Part shown: positions 28,367 through 37,143 of the stretch, one piece after another | Numbering within the stretch: the first letter of the stretch is position 1 | Layout of the letters: each line of letters begins with the position of its first letter | From: Marinovum sp. | Lineage (GTDB): Bacteria > Pseudomonadota > Alphaproteobacteria > Rhodobacterales > Rhodobacteraceae | Assembly: GCA_022447495.1 (NCBI GenBank) | Contig: JAKVBH010000005.1 | Location: forward strand, 1 to 54,010 | Reading direction: 5' to 3' | DNA length: 54,010 nucleotides | Program-made: the position numbers and the translations under genes | Notes under the pieces: generated by a model | What the model saw: only the letters and a program-made list of their open reading frames with translations | Told to the model about the DNA's origin: nothing | The model's database searches: none

Positions 28367-29517
28367 TCCGATTGTTTCTGCTGGCAGGAGAACCTTCTGG
28401 GGACCGCCTAGGTGCTGCGCTGATGGCGGGACTGAAAACACTTACGGGCGGGAAGGTTTCGTTTGCCGGGGTCGGCGGGCCTTTGATGGAAGCCGAGGGG
28501 CTAGAGAGCCTTTTTCCAATTGAAGAAATCTCGATTATGGGTATCACCGAGATTTTGTCGCAATGGGGGCCTCTCATGAGGCGCATCGATCAATGCGCGG
28601 ATGCAGTGGTCGACATGCAACCCGATGCGTTGGTCACCATCGACCTACCAGAATTCTCACTTCGCCTCGCCAAACGTGTGAAATCGCGCAGTAGCGTGCG
28701 CACGGTCCACTATGTGGCGCCAACGGTTTGGGCATGGCGCGCCGGACGTGCTGAGAAGATGTCGGCCTACATCGACCACGTTCTCGCGCTGTTTCCGTTT
28801 GAGCCCCCTTACATGGAAGCGGTCGGGATGCGGTGTGATTTCGTGGGACATCCAGTTGTTACCGAACCCGTCGCAAGTGCGGCCGATGCTCAGGCGCTGC
28901 GGGATGATCTGGGGATTGGTGCAGCGCCTACGGCTCTCGTACTGCCAGGATCGCGTCGCAGTGAAGTCGCGAGGCTTGGGCCTATTTTTGGCGATGTGAT
29001 TTCGCGTGTGCAAACTGCGGTGCCCGATTTGGCGTGGCTGCTGCCAGTAGCGCCCGCAGTGCGCGTTCAGGTCGAAGCGATGGCCGCCGATTGGTCCAAA
29101 TCGTTGCACCTGATCGATAGCGGCGATCTCCCAAGCAAACGCACCGCTTTTCTAGCTGCCGACGTGGCACTGGCCGCATCTGGCACCGTGTCATTGGAAT
29201 TGGCTGCCTCAAACACACCCATGGTAATTGCCTATGACATGAACTGGATCTCCCGCCATATCATCGGCCGCATGTTGCGCGTGGACACGGTGACCTTGGT
29301 CAACCTTGTGTCGGACACCCGCGTTGTGCCCGAATTCATCGGGGCTAAATGCAAACCCGACGCTATCTCCGATGCGCTTCAATCTCTTTTGTTGGATGCA
29401 GAGGGGCAACGAGACGCCATGATCGCGACCATGGATCGTTTGGGGAGAGGTGGTCCGCCGCCTGGCGAACGGGCAGCAGCAGCGATCTTGTCTGGGCTCG
29501 GCCGCGCGGCGCATTAG
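28363..29517 (+). CDS. lpxB: Lipid-A-disaccharide synthase
   Basis: GT19 glycosyltransferase that joins lipid X and UDP-diacylglucosamine. It is 384 aa, with the opening FLLAGEPSGDRLGAALM, the middle APTVWAWRAGRAEKM, the nucleotide-binding LPGSRRSEVARLGPIF and the late ALAASGTVSLELAASNTPMV. Last gene of the envelope cluster; a hairpin terminator follows. Confidence 0.96.
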   Translation: MIRLFLLAGEPSGDRLGAALMAGLKTLTGGKVSFAGVGGPLMEAEGLESLFPIEEISIMGITEILSQWGPLMRRIDQCADAVVDMQPDALVTIDLPEFSLRLAKRVKSRSSVRTVHYVAPTVWAWRAGRAEKMSAYIDHVLALFPFEPPYMEAVGMRCDFVGHPVVTEPVASAADAQALRDDLGIGAAPTALVLPGSRRSEVARLGPIFGDVISRVQTAVPDLAWLLPVAPAVRVQVEAMAADWSKSLHLIDSGDLPSKRTAFLAADVALAASGTVSLELAASNTPMVIAYDMNWISRHIIGRMLRVDTVTLVNLVSDTRVVPEFIGAKCKPDAISDALQSLLLDAEGQRDAMIATMDRLGRGGPPPGERAAAAILSGLGRAAH

Positions 29518-29552
29518 ATGCCCGCTATGATCTCTGCCGAGAAGAACCCCAA

Positions 29553-29596
29553 AGTGAAACGCCGACCCAAGAGGTCGGCGCTCAACGCTCTTTTCT
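29553..29596. terminator. Shared terminator between lpxB and ialB-like gene
   Basis: GCCGACC (29561-29567) and GGTCGGC (29573-29579) form a 7-bp stem. Reading right, CTCTTTTC follows after a spacer; reading left, GTTTCACTTT follows directly. It can serve both convergent genes. Confidence 0.55.
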
Positions 29597-29604
29597 GATT
29601 CGGC

Positions 29605-30222
29605 TCAACCAGGGTTGGACATAAATGGCAGTTGGTCGTAGCCCGCTGTAAATCCGGTCAAAGACATGTTCACGGTGACGGTCTGAGATGGGGCTGCAAC
29701 TGGCCGAATTGAAACCTGTGCCTGAGCGCCGCGCTTAAGCGACGCGACATCGGCCTCAGTCAGGCCCAAACGCGCGATGCAGCCACTGGGTGTGCAAAAC
29801 GAGAACGGATAGCGGCGTGCATTTGCACCATCCACCGCGAGCGAAAGCTCGCCGGTTAGCAGGGTTTCAAGCGGCACAATGATGTTCGCCCCAGCAACAG
29901 CTTGACCTCCGCCTTCAATACGGAAGATCGACACTTCTGACACGGCATTGCCCTCACTGTCGAGCAGCAGTTGGTAAAGTTGGCAAGGATCGTTTTCAGG
30001 CGTATCAGTGCGCACGCAACGGACTTCCCAATCTCCCGTTGCTTCACGCACATAAGGTTTTCCAATCGCTGGGCCTTCACCTTCCGCAGGTGTGCCCATT
30101 GAAAGACCCGGCGTTTCAGTCGTCTGCGTCTCGGACTCTGTCTCAGTTTGTGTGGTTTCTTGTGACCAGAGTGGCGTCGCCACCAGTAATGCGATGGTCA
30201 GGCCTTTCAGCGTGCGCGTCAT
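29605..30222 (-). CDS. IalB-family periplasmic protein
   Basis: Invasion-associated locus B family, 205 aa. It has a signal peptide (MTRTLKGLTIALLVATPLWS), a Thr/Glu-rich linker (about 21-45), then the IalB domain with GDWEVRC, CQLYQLLLDSEGN and FSFCTPSGCIARLGL. Four Cys fit two disulfides. The family is named from Bartonella but is widespread in free-living alphaproteobacteria, where its role is not settled. AGGGAAGAAAAG precedes the ATG at 30222. Confidence 0.85.
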   Translation of the reverse strand: MTRTLKGLTIALLVATPLWSQETTQTETESETQTTETPGLSMGTPAEGEGPAIGKPYVREATGDWEVRCVRTDTPENDPCQLYQLLLDSEGNAVSEVSIFRIEGGGQAVAGANIIVPLETLLTGELSLAVDGANARRYPFSFCTPSGCIARLGLTEADVASLKRGAQAQVSIRPVAAPSQTVTVNMSLTGFTAGYDQLPFMSNPG

Positions 30223-30370
30223 CTTTTCTTCCCTGTACTGCATTCAAACGCGTTACCGTGTGCCGCGTTTGGCGTCAGTGCCATAGATCACAATTTTACG
30301 CGACAAAAAAGGTTAGTCGAGCAACATTGTGCTGCCGGAAAACGCAATTCTAATATATTGTTTAGAAATA

Positions 30371-30411
30371 AGAAAAGGCTCGGTGAATGCCCCAAGCCTT
30401 TTCTCTTTTTC
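30371..30411 (+). terminator. Intrinsic terminator of unknown transcript
   Basis: AGAAAAGGCT and AGCCTTTTCT form a perfect 10-bp stem, followed by CTTTTTCTCC. No coding gene precedes it on this strand (ialB-like is divergent), so it may end a short RNA starting around 30250-30330. Confidence 0.6.
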
Positions 30412-30572
30412 TCCCCGTCGGACTGGCCGACTTTGTCATTGGCCGGACGCTACGAAATGCACTTTGGTGCGTCAACAGTGAAAATGCGACAATCCGGTCC
30501 ATCAAGCGCAGTTTTCCCGTATAGGGAGAGCTGCCTGAGGATAAATACAAATAAAGTGCGAAAAAAATATGC

Positions 30573-30650
30573 AAAAAAGGCCGCTCGCAGGTGCGGGCGG
30601 CCAGTCTGACAGGGAGGAAGTCTGCCCTCACCCAAAGCTTCGCAGGTGAA
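30573..30650 (-). ncRNA. Candidate small RNA with anti-Shine-Dalgarno stretch
   Basis: Read leftward from about 30650: a 7-bp stem CTTCACC/GGGTGAG-type (5-bp core TCACC/GGTGA), then an unpaired CTTCCTCCCT (30620 to 30611), then a strong terminator hairpin (GGCCGCcCGC/GCGaGCGGCC) with TTTTTT. That is the layout of a trans-acting sRNA that masks ribosome sites. A TAGACA box lies upstream at about 30687 with a TATTAT box 19 nt on. The 600-nt region around it (30223-30830) holds no gene. The exact start is a guess. Confidence 0.45.
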
Positions 30651-30830
30651 GACATCATCATAATACGTCAAAAAGGTTAACGATTGTCTACATTCAGGGC
30701 ATTTGATCTGGCTTTGTAGAAAACGCTTGGATGTGAGCCCGTTTGATTGTCAATTGTACCTCAGAGCAGCATCAGACATGATCCCCGAAACAGCGCCCAA
30801 TTGCGCGATAGACTATGGGAGATATGCGGG

Positions 30831-32381
30831 ATGTCCGAGATCTTTGTCGGCGGTGGCGGTCAAAAATACGCGACGCAGCAGAACCTCAAACTGAAATACG
30901 CCAACCGTCACGGTTTGATCGCGGGCGCCACGGGCACGGGTAAGACTGTAACATTGCAAATCCTCGCAGAAGGGTTCTCGGCTGAGGGCGTGCCGGTATT
31001 TCTATCGGACGTGAAAGGTGATCTCTCTGGGCTAGCCTTGGCTGGACGAGAAGACGGCAAGCTGCATGACGCCTTCACCGCGCGTGCTCAGACCATTGGC
31101 TACGCCGACTATACCTATAATGCATTTCCGGTGACGTTTTGGGACCTCTTCGGGAAGTCAGGTCATCCGGTCCGGACAACCGTGGCAGAGATGGGGCCAT
31201 TGCTTCTGTCGCGGTTGCTGGAACTTACCGACGCTCAAGAAGGTATCCTCAACATCGCCTTTCGGCTGGCTGATGAACAAGGTTTGCCTTTGCTCGATCT
31301 CAAGGACCTGCAATCTCTTTTGGTCTGGGTTGGCGAAAGCCGTGCCGAATTGAGCCTGCGTTATGGCAACATTTCGGTGGCCTCAATTGGAGCGATCCAA
31401 CGTCGGTTGCTGGTGCTCGAAAATGAAGGCGGGGCCGATCTCTTTGGAGAGCCCGCGTTGGAATTGGACGACATCATGAAGACCGATCAACGTGGTCGGG
31501 GACGCATTAATATTCTGGCTGCAGACAAACTGATGGCGGCACCGCGCCTCTATGCAACGTTTCTTCTTTGGTTGCTTTCTGAACTTTTCGAAACGTTGCC
31601 CGAGGTCGGTGATCCCGACAAACCCAAACTCGTGTTCTTCTTTGACGAGGCGCATCTATTGTTCGACGATGCGCCCAAGGCCTTGGTGGAAAAGGTTGAA
31701 CAGGTGGCACGACTTATTCGCTCGAAGGGTGTTGGGGTCTATTTCATCACGCAGAACCCCGATGACATTCCCGAAGACATCCTAGGCCAGCTTGGTAACC
31801 GGATTCAGCATGCGTTGCGGGTGTTCACGGCGCGGGACCGTCGCGCATTGCGAATGGCCGCGGAAACCTACCGCGAAAATCCGGCCTTCGACATTGAGGC
31901 GGCCATTCGCGAGGTCGGCGTGGGGGAGGCAGTGACATCTTTGCTCGAGAAGAAAGGCGTACCCGGCATGGCAGAGCGAACCTTGATCCGTCCGCCATCG
32001 TCTCAACTTGGTCCCATTGACCCACGCGAAAGAGTGCGCGTCATCGATGAATCGCCCGTTGCAGGTAAGTATGAAACGGTTCAGGATCGCAGATCGGCTT
32101 ATGAAATCTTAACCGCGCGCGCCGCACAGGCGGCGGAGGAAGCCGAGCGCGCTGAATTGGCTGCCGAAACGGACGACAGCCAATTGCAGCGAGAATTCAA
32201 CGCCGCGCGTCGGTTCTCCGGGAAACGCATTGGCCGTTCCACCAGCGCGCCTACTCGACGCCGCAGGAATGAAAAGACCTTTGGCGAGGAAATGGCCAAT
32301 ATGGTGATGAAAGAACTGACCGGCACCACGGGACGCCGTATGGTGCGCGGCATCTTGGGCGGGCTATTCAAGGGTCGGTAG
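30831..32381 (+). CDS. HerA-like ATPase, DUF853 family
   Basis: A 516-aa cytoplasmic P-loop ATPase. Walker A GATGTGKT is at 32-39 and Walker B is [13 protein letters not shown] at about 260-272. [20 protein letters not shown] is a family hallmark (sensor region). The C-terminal 120 residues are charged and helical, rich in Ala, Glu and Arg. The family is related to HerA/FtsK-type DNA pumps and is widespread, but its role is not known. Starts at ATG 30831 ([10 protein letters not shown]), matching relatives; the frame is open to 30747. Convergent with the CorC-like gene, 21 nt apart. Confidence 0.85.
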   Translation: MSEIFVGGGGQKYATQQNLKLKYANRHGLIAGATGTGKTVTLQILAEGFSAEGVPVFLSDVKGDLSGLALAGREDGKLHDAFTARAQTIGYADYTYNAFPVTFWDLFGKSGHPVRTTVAEMGPLLLSRLLELTDAQEGILNIAFRLADEQGLPLLDLKDLQSLLVWVGESRAELSLRYGNISVASIGAIQRRLLVLENEGGADLFGEPALELDDIMKTDQRGRGRINILAADKLMAAPRLYATFLLWLLSELFETLPEVGDPDKPKLVFFFDEAHLLFDDAPKALVEKVEQVARLIRSKGVGVYFITQNPDDIPEDILGQLGNRIQHALRVFTARDRRALRMAAETYRENPAFDIEAAIREVGVGEAVTSLLEKKGVPGMAERTLIRPPSSQLGPIDPRERVRVIDESPVAGKYETVQDRRSAYEILTARAAQAAEEAERAELAAETDDSQLQREFNAARRFSGKRIGRSTSAPTRRRRNEKTFGEEMANMVMKELTGTTGRRMVRGILGGLFKGR

Positions 32382-32402
32382 AGCTCTTTGCGTGGTAAAG
32401 CG

Positions 32403-33707
32403 CTAAGTCAATGGCCGAATGCGGAGCTTTGTGATCCTATTATACTCGCGTGCCAGCACTTCAAACCGGAAGCCGTGGAAATTGAACACCTGTCCTACGG
32501 TGGGGATTAGTTGCGCCTCGTGGATGACAAGACCGGCCACGGTATTGGCCTCTTCATCCGGGAGGTTCCAATCGGTCGCGCGGTTGAGGTCACGAATGGT
32601 CATGGCCCCGTCGATGAGGTAGTGTCCGTCTTCGGTTTGGCTTAGCGTGTTTACTTCACCCTCATCAAACTCATCAGTGATCTCCCCCACAATTTCCTCG
32701 AGTATGTCTTCCAGGGTTATGAGGCCTTCTAGCGAGCCGTATTCGTCAACAACCAACGCAAAGTGCGTTTGCCGCTTCAAGAACTGGCGCATTTGATCGT
32801 CCAATGACGTGGTGTCGGGTACAAAGTACGGCTTCATCGCAACGGCACAGATATCAAAACCATTGAGCCCTGCCGGGATGTTGTCGGCCTCCTCAATCAC
32901 CTTGTACATGGCGCGTAATAGGTCCTTGGCATGCACCACGCCAATGATGTTCTCGGGATCGTGCCGGAATACGGGCAGACGCGTATACCGGCTCTGCAAA
33001 CATTGTGTGAGAATGTCACGAGGCGGAGTGTCGGCGTCGATCATCTCGATCAGAGAGCGGTGCAACATGATCTCTTCCACCGTCCGGTCGGCCAGATCCA
33101 GTGCGCCCAAGATACGGTCCCGGTCTTCTTTCTCCACGACACCTTCGGCATGGCCCAGAGTCAACGCGCCGGTGATCTCCTCGCGCACAGCTAGAATGTT
33201 GCTGTCGGGGTCTGTTTGAACCCCAAAAACGCGCAGGACTGAGCGCACCAGGATACGCACAGCCGTCACAATAGGTGCAAAAACGCGCACCACCACAGCG
33301 ATCACAGGCGCGACCAGCGACGCCGCGCGCTCAGCATTGGTGATCGCGTACGTCTTGGGCAGGACTTCGGCAAAGATGAGGATGAGGACTGTCATCACAA
33401 ACGTTGCAATGGCGACGCCTCCGCCCGCAAAGAGCGATCCTAGTAGGGATGTCGCCAAGGAGGTAGCCAGAATGTTGACCAAGTTGTTTCCCAACAAAAC
33501 CGAGCCGATCAGGCGTTCGTTGTCTTCAGTGATTTCCAACGCGCGTTCGGCACCGCGCGAACCCTTGTCAGCTTGCGCGCGCAATTTGCCCCGTGAGGCC
33601 GCGGTCAGCGCCGTTTCGGAGCCCGAAAAAAAACCAGACAACACCAAAAGCGCGAGGATCGCGGCGGCTGTTGTCCAAAAGGCGGCGTCAAGAATACTGG
33701 TGTCCAT
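32403..33707 (-). CDS. CNNM/CorC-type membrane protein with CBS domains
   Basis: A 434-aa inner-membrane protein: DUF21 membrane domain (three to four helices, about 1-190, with FFSGSETALTAASRGKL), a CBS pair (about 205-330, with MLHRSLIEMIDADTP and VDEYGSLEGLITLEDILEEI) and the C-terminal CorC_HlyC domain (about 345-434). The family is linked to magnesium or cobalt export and resistance; names such as hemolysin are historical. Same strand as xerD, 79 nt downstream. Confidence 0.88.
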   Translation of the reverse strand: MDTSILDAAFWTTAAAILALLVLSGFFSGSETALTAASRGKLRAQADKGSRGAERALEITEDNERLIGSVLLGNNLVNILATSLATSLLGSLFAGGGVAIATFVMTVLILIFAEVLPKTYAITNAERAASLVAPVIAVVVRVFAPIVTAVRILVRSVLRVFGVQTDPDSNILAVREEITGALTLGHAEGVVEKEDRDRILGALDLADRTVEEIMLHRSLIEMIDADTPPRDILTQCLQSRYTRLPVFRHDPENIIGVVHAKDLLRAMYKVIEEADNIPAGLNGFDICAVAMKPYFVPDTTSLDDQMRQFLKRQTHFALVVDEYGSLEGLITLEDILEEIVGEITDEFDEGEVNTLSQTEDGHYLIDGAMTIRDLNRATDWNLPDEEANTVAGLVIHEAQLIPTVGQVFNFHGFRFEVLAREYNRITKLRIRPLT

Positions 33708-33786
33708 TGCTTCTCTCTGAGGTCACGTATGGATGTTATGGGGCTGCAAGGGCAGCGCATCAAGGTTCAGGCAAACAGCGTTTTGG

Positions 33787-34719
33787 TTACGACTTGGCCA
33801 AGGGATGATGCTCCAAGACCAACTCTCGCAAGCGTTCTTCAAGAACATGGGTGTATATCTCTGTGGTGGCGACATCAGCATGGCCCAAAAGCGTTTGGAT
33901 CGAGCGTAAATCCGCGCCGTTTTGCAAAAGATGCGTCGCAAAAGCATGGCGCAGTGTGTGGGGGGTCACTTTGCCTGGGTCGATGCCTGCATGTGCTGCG
34001 AGTGATTTCACGGTCAAAAAAAAGCTCTGACGTGTCAGGTGCCCGGCTTTGGCACGGGAGGGAAACAGAAACGAAGAGGGGGTCTGCTCGCGCTCCTCTG
34101 CTGCGATCTCGTCCGCGTGTGCGCGCCATTCAAGCCACTGCGCCAAAGCGGCGCGTGCAGGCGGAGACAATGGCACCATGCGTTCTTTTCCGCCCTTGCC
34201 GCGGATTAAAATCAACCTCGGGTCCCCCCTCACGGCGGCAAACGGAAGGGTCACCAACTCGCTGACACGCATGCCTGTGGCATAGAGCATCTGCATCAAA
34301 CACACGGTGCGCAGTCGCTCTTCTTGTGACCGCCCATGCTCTTCGGCGGCGTCCAAAAGCGCATCGACTTCTGCGATGCTAAGCGTTTTGGGCAAACGCT
34401 TCGCGCGACCTGGTCCCTCAATTTGGATCGCAGGATTGTCATCGCGCAGCCCATCTTCAAAACAGAACCGATAGAATTGCTTGATCGACGAGAGCCGCCG
34501 CGCGCGCGTAGCGCGTGACAAACCCTCCGTTTCGGCCTCCATCAGAAAGGTTTCAACGTCCTCTCGCGCCGCATCGAGCAATACGATAGAGCGCTCCGCG
34601 AGCCAGTCGGCAAAAATGCGCAGATCACGGCCATAACCCAAAAGCGTATTCTCCGACGCGCCAGCCTCTGCAGATTGTGCCTCTAAAAAGCTTTGGATAT
34701 GCAGTCTATGAGGTGTCAT
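33787..34719 (-). CDS. xerD: Site-specific tyrosine recombinase XerD
   Basis: With XerC it resolves chromosome dimers at dif during FtsK-driven segregation. It is 310 aa. The N-terminal SAM-like domain is at about 5-95. The catalytic set is complete: Arg151 (ATGMRVSEL), Lys in RGKGGKER (about 175), His254 and Arg257 (HTLRHAFATHLL), His280 and the nucleophile Tyr289 (GHADVATTEIYTHV). XerD rather than XerC is chosen by sequence feel and by its neighbourhood with aroK-aroB. It overlaps the upstream gene by 4 nt. Confidence 0.9.
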   Translation of the reverse strand: MTPHRLHIQSFLEAQSAEAGASENTLLGYGRDLRIFADWLAERSIVLLDAAREDVETFLMEAETEGLSRATRARRLSSIKQFYRFCFEDGLRDDNPAIQIEGPGRAKRLPKTLSIAEVDALLDAAEEHGRSQEERLRTVCLMQMLYATGMRVSELVTLPFAAVRGDPRLILIRGKGGKERMVPLSPPARAALAQWLEWRAHADEIAAEEREQTPSSFLFPSRAKAGHLTRQSFFLTVKSLAAHAGIDPGKVTPHTLRHAFATHLLQNGADLRSIQTLLGHADVATTEIYTHVLEERLRELVLEHHPLAKS

Positions 34720-36278
34720 CGCAGGGTGTCCGCCCCCAAGCGCAGTTCAAGCGCGGCCCGACGCGCGGTGTCTTCGAGGCCAATCAAACGCAAGGTGCCC
34801 AAACTGCGGGTAAGCGATCTGTTGTCGCCGTCCGCACCGCGAGACAACCAAGAAAGTGTACGCAGGATCAGCTCCCCGAGCCTGCCTTCTTCTCTGGCTT
34901 GTTTCATTTCAATGGGTAGGGTCTCCATGGCCCAAGCCGCAACGATCGCCTCGCCTTGGGCATCCGGCGCGTTTTGTGGATCACCAACTGCAATGCTGCG
35001 TTCAAATGCCAAGTCGGTCGCATCATTTGAGACAGCTTGCGCATGGCGTTCGTATTTTGAAGTGAGCAAGGCAAGTCTCAACCAATGTTTCACAGGCACC
35101 GCTGCGTCTTCAAGCTTTGGTGCGTAGTGCTTGGCAAATGGCCCCGCGAGTCCACTTTTCACCATGACCTCAAAAGCGCCGTCTATCTGCGACTTAAGCG
35201 CTTCGAGTTGAGTGTCTCCTTGCAAGGCGGCATCCAGAGCGATGATGACCTGAGCACGGTCCCATACGCCCCCAGAGGCAGCGGGTCGACGTTCCGAATA
35301 TGCGGCGAATAATTGCGCTTCGCCAATCGCGCCTGCGCGGACGAGCCTTTCTGCGGCCTCTAGACGGGCTTTGCGGCCCAGATCGCCGCTAAGGTCGGCC
35401 ACCGCAAATCGCAGCGGCAATGCGGCAGAGGGCAGGGGACTACCTGCTGCCGTCATCAAGCGAAAATCGAGAGCTGAGAGCGATACCGCACTGGGCGGCG
35501 CGAGGTTGGGCAGGCTTTCGGAGAGTTCTGGATCGAGAAACCTCAGTAGCCGGTTGTGGGTGTCTTGGGGAATATCTCCCAGAGCAAACCGAACTTCGAG
35601 GGTGGTTACCGCTTCGTCCCACTGGCCCAGCTGCGCGAGACAATATACTTTGAGTGCGGCAGACACCTCCGGCGTCGAGTGGCGCACCGCCTCACGACAC
35701 ATCAGGCCTGTATCGCCTAAGAGCAATGCCAAATCGGCTGTGATCGGCGCTAATGCGGCTGGTTTGGGGTCTGATATCAGGCGCAGCATTTCATCGGCGG
35801 TCGCGACGGCGCCTCTGTCAGACAATGCCCGCAATCTTGCGGCTAGAAATCGATCCGGCTCGTCTGCGGGTGGCGCGGCTTCGGCCATCAAGACCATGAA
35901 CAGAAGAGATTGCGCTGAAGGTAGTGGCGCTTGGGGCGGTAACGTGCCCAGCAGAGCCTCCAGGATCGGCGTGCGACTGGTTTCCCACAACGTGATGGGC
36001 AAGCCAGTGACGGTGGTGTTCAAAAGCCCGACGCCTGCCACGCTTGGAGCGCCCAAAGGCGCCACAGTGACATTTGGCACCGAGGCATCCGTGACTGTTT
36101 CGGGCTCGTTGAGCGGTTTGATTAATCCGTTCGTCGCGTCCAGCGAAAGTGGGGATAAATCCAGAACGGGTCTCGACAGCCAATCTATGGCGGACATTGG
36201 CTCATTTGCTTGGGAGCCAGAACCGGCACATAGGGTTAAAGCCGTCGAAGCAATGTAGAGGGTGCGCTTAATTCGCAT
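34716..36278 (-). CDS. Secreted helical protein of unknown function
   Basis: A 520-aa protein with a Sec signal peptide (MRIKRTLYIASTALTLCAGS, likely cleavage near SQA). A Pro/Val/Thr-rich linker (about 45-110) follows, then about 400 residues of Ala/Leu-rich helices that look like repeated helical hairpins (SEL1/TPR-like in character, not certain). No catalytic motif is visible. Its stop overlaps the xerD start (ATGA), and its own start overlaps the small ORF upstream by 11 nt, so three genes are translationally coupled. A periplasmic scaffold is one guess. Confidence 0.75.
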   Translation of the reverse strand: MRIKRTLYIASTALTLCAGSGSQANEPMSAIDWLSRPVLDLSPLSLDATNGLIKPLNEPETVTDASVPNVTVAPLGAPSVAGVGLLNTTVTGLPITLWETSRTPILEALLGTLPPQAPLPSAQSLLFMVLMAEAAPPADEPDRFLAARLRALSDRGAVATADEMLRLISDPKPAALAPITADLALLLGDTGLMCREAVRHSTPEVSAALKVYCLAQLGQWDEAVTTLEVRFALGDIPQDTHNRLLRFLDPELSESLPNLAPPSAVSLSALDFRLMTAAGSPLPSAALPLRFAVADLSGDLGRKARLEAAERLVRAGAIGEAQLFAAYSERRPAASGGVWDRAQVIIALDAALQGDTQLEALKSQIDGAFEVMVKSGLAGPFAKHYAPKLEDAAVPVKHWLRLALLTSKYERHAQAVSNDATDLAFERSIAVGDPQNAPDAQGEAIVAAWAMETLPIEMKQAREEGRLGELILRTLSWLSRGADGDNRSLTRSLGTLRLIGLEDTARRAALELRLGADTLR

Positions 36279-36417
36279 CTAGGATCAACGGCGTGCGAAT
36301 CTCAGTTTGTGGCGCAGAGAAATCGGCCCCAAAAAACGGGCCAATATATGCGTATCCCACAAGCCCAACGCACGCCAACACCGCCAAATAGAAAAGATAT
36401 TTTATTATTCGACCCAT
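36268..36417 (-). CDS. Small membrane protein (49 aa) coupled to the 520-aa gene
   Basis: A 49-codon frame starting MGRIIKYLFYLAVLACVGLV, one membrane span, then a short polar tail ending TPLILDAN. AGGACAAAAGGC precedes the ATG. Its stop lies 11 nt inside the next gene, an arrangement hard to explain unless it is translated. Similar very short MGRIIKYL-type proteins exist upstream of this gene in related genomes, from memory. Function unknown. Confidence 0.7.
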   Translation of the reverse strand: MGRIIKYLFYLAVLACVGLVGYAYIGPFFGADFSAPQTEIRTPLILDAN

Positions 36418-36588
36418 GCCTTTTGTCCTGTTGTTCGTGCTGAAGCCTCTTTGGCTCTCGCCGGTTCACCCGGCGCGGGTTTTTCACCTATATAGCTGGC
36501 CTTTTGTCCAAGTTCACGTCATTGCTTGCACAAAAGCAACGCTGGGATCCCAATTGCGCGGGTCACCGGCAAAACACCGCAGGGACGT

Positions 36589-37143
36589 ATGAGGGTTTCG
36601 GTCCAAAAGACCATTGTGATGGTGGGTATGATGGGGGCGGGTAAGACCGCCGTGGGCCGGGCGGTGGCGGCGCGGCTTTATGTTCCGTTTTTGGATTCGG
36701 ATGCCGAGATTGTCGACGCAGCGCATATGAGTATTCCAGAGATCTTTGAACGCGACGGCGAAGCGTTTTTTCGGGCACGCGAGTATGAGGTCATTGCTCG
36801 CCTGCTGGAGACAGAGCGTGCGGTGCTGTCCACTGGCGGTGGAGCGTTTCTCACAGAACAGAACCGCAGTCTGATTACTGAAAAAGGAGTGTCCGTTTGG
36901 CTCGATGCCGATCTGGATTTGCTTTGGTCACGTGTGAAGGGCAAGAACACCCGCCCGTTGCTGCGCACCGATGACCCGCGCGGGACGCTTGAAAAAATCC
37001 ATGCTGATCGCGTCCCGTTCTACGCACAAGCGGATATCGCCGTGAAAGCAGACCCGGACTACACGATCGAAGAGATGGCGGAGCGTGTGATTGACGGGCT
37101 TTTGGCCCGCCCAGATGTGTTGGAGACACGCGATGCAGATTGA
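36589..37143 (+). CDS. aroK: Shikimate kinase
   Basis: Phosphorylates shikimate at O3, fifth step of the shikimate pathway. It is 184 aa. The P-loop GMMGAGKT is at 13-20. DSDAEIV binds shikimate, and FRAREYEVIARLLE and VLSTGGGAF complete the core; the lid has RPLLRTDDPR. Start at ATG 36589 with AGGGAC upstream; a longer frame from 36526 lacks support. Overlaps aroB by 11 nt. Confidence 0.94.
   Translation: MRVSVQKTIVMVGMMGAGKTAVGRAVAARLYVPFLDSDAEIVDAAHMSIPEIFERDGEAFFRAREYEVIARLLETERAVLSTGGGAFLTEQNRSLITEKGVSVWLDADLDLLWSRVKGKNTRPLLRTDDPRGTLEKIHADRVPFYAQADIAVKADPDYTIEEMAERVIDGLLARPDVLETRDAD

Noticed and set aside
30450-30671. Frame of 73 codons over the candidate sRNA, minus strand
   Set aside because: No ribosome site, odd composition, and it runs through the strong terminator hairpin. 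RNA structure explains the region better.
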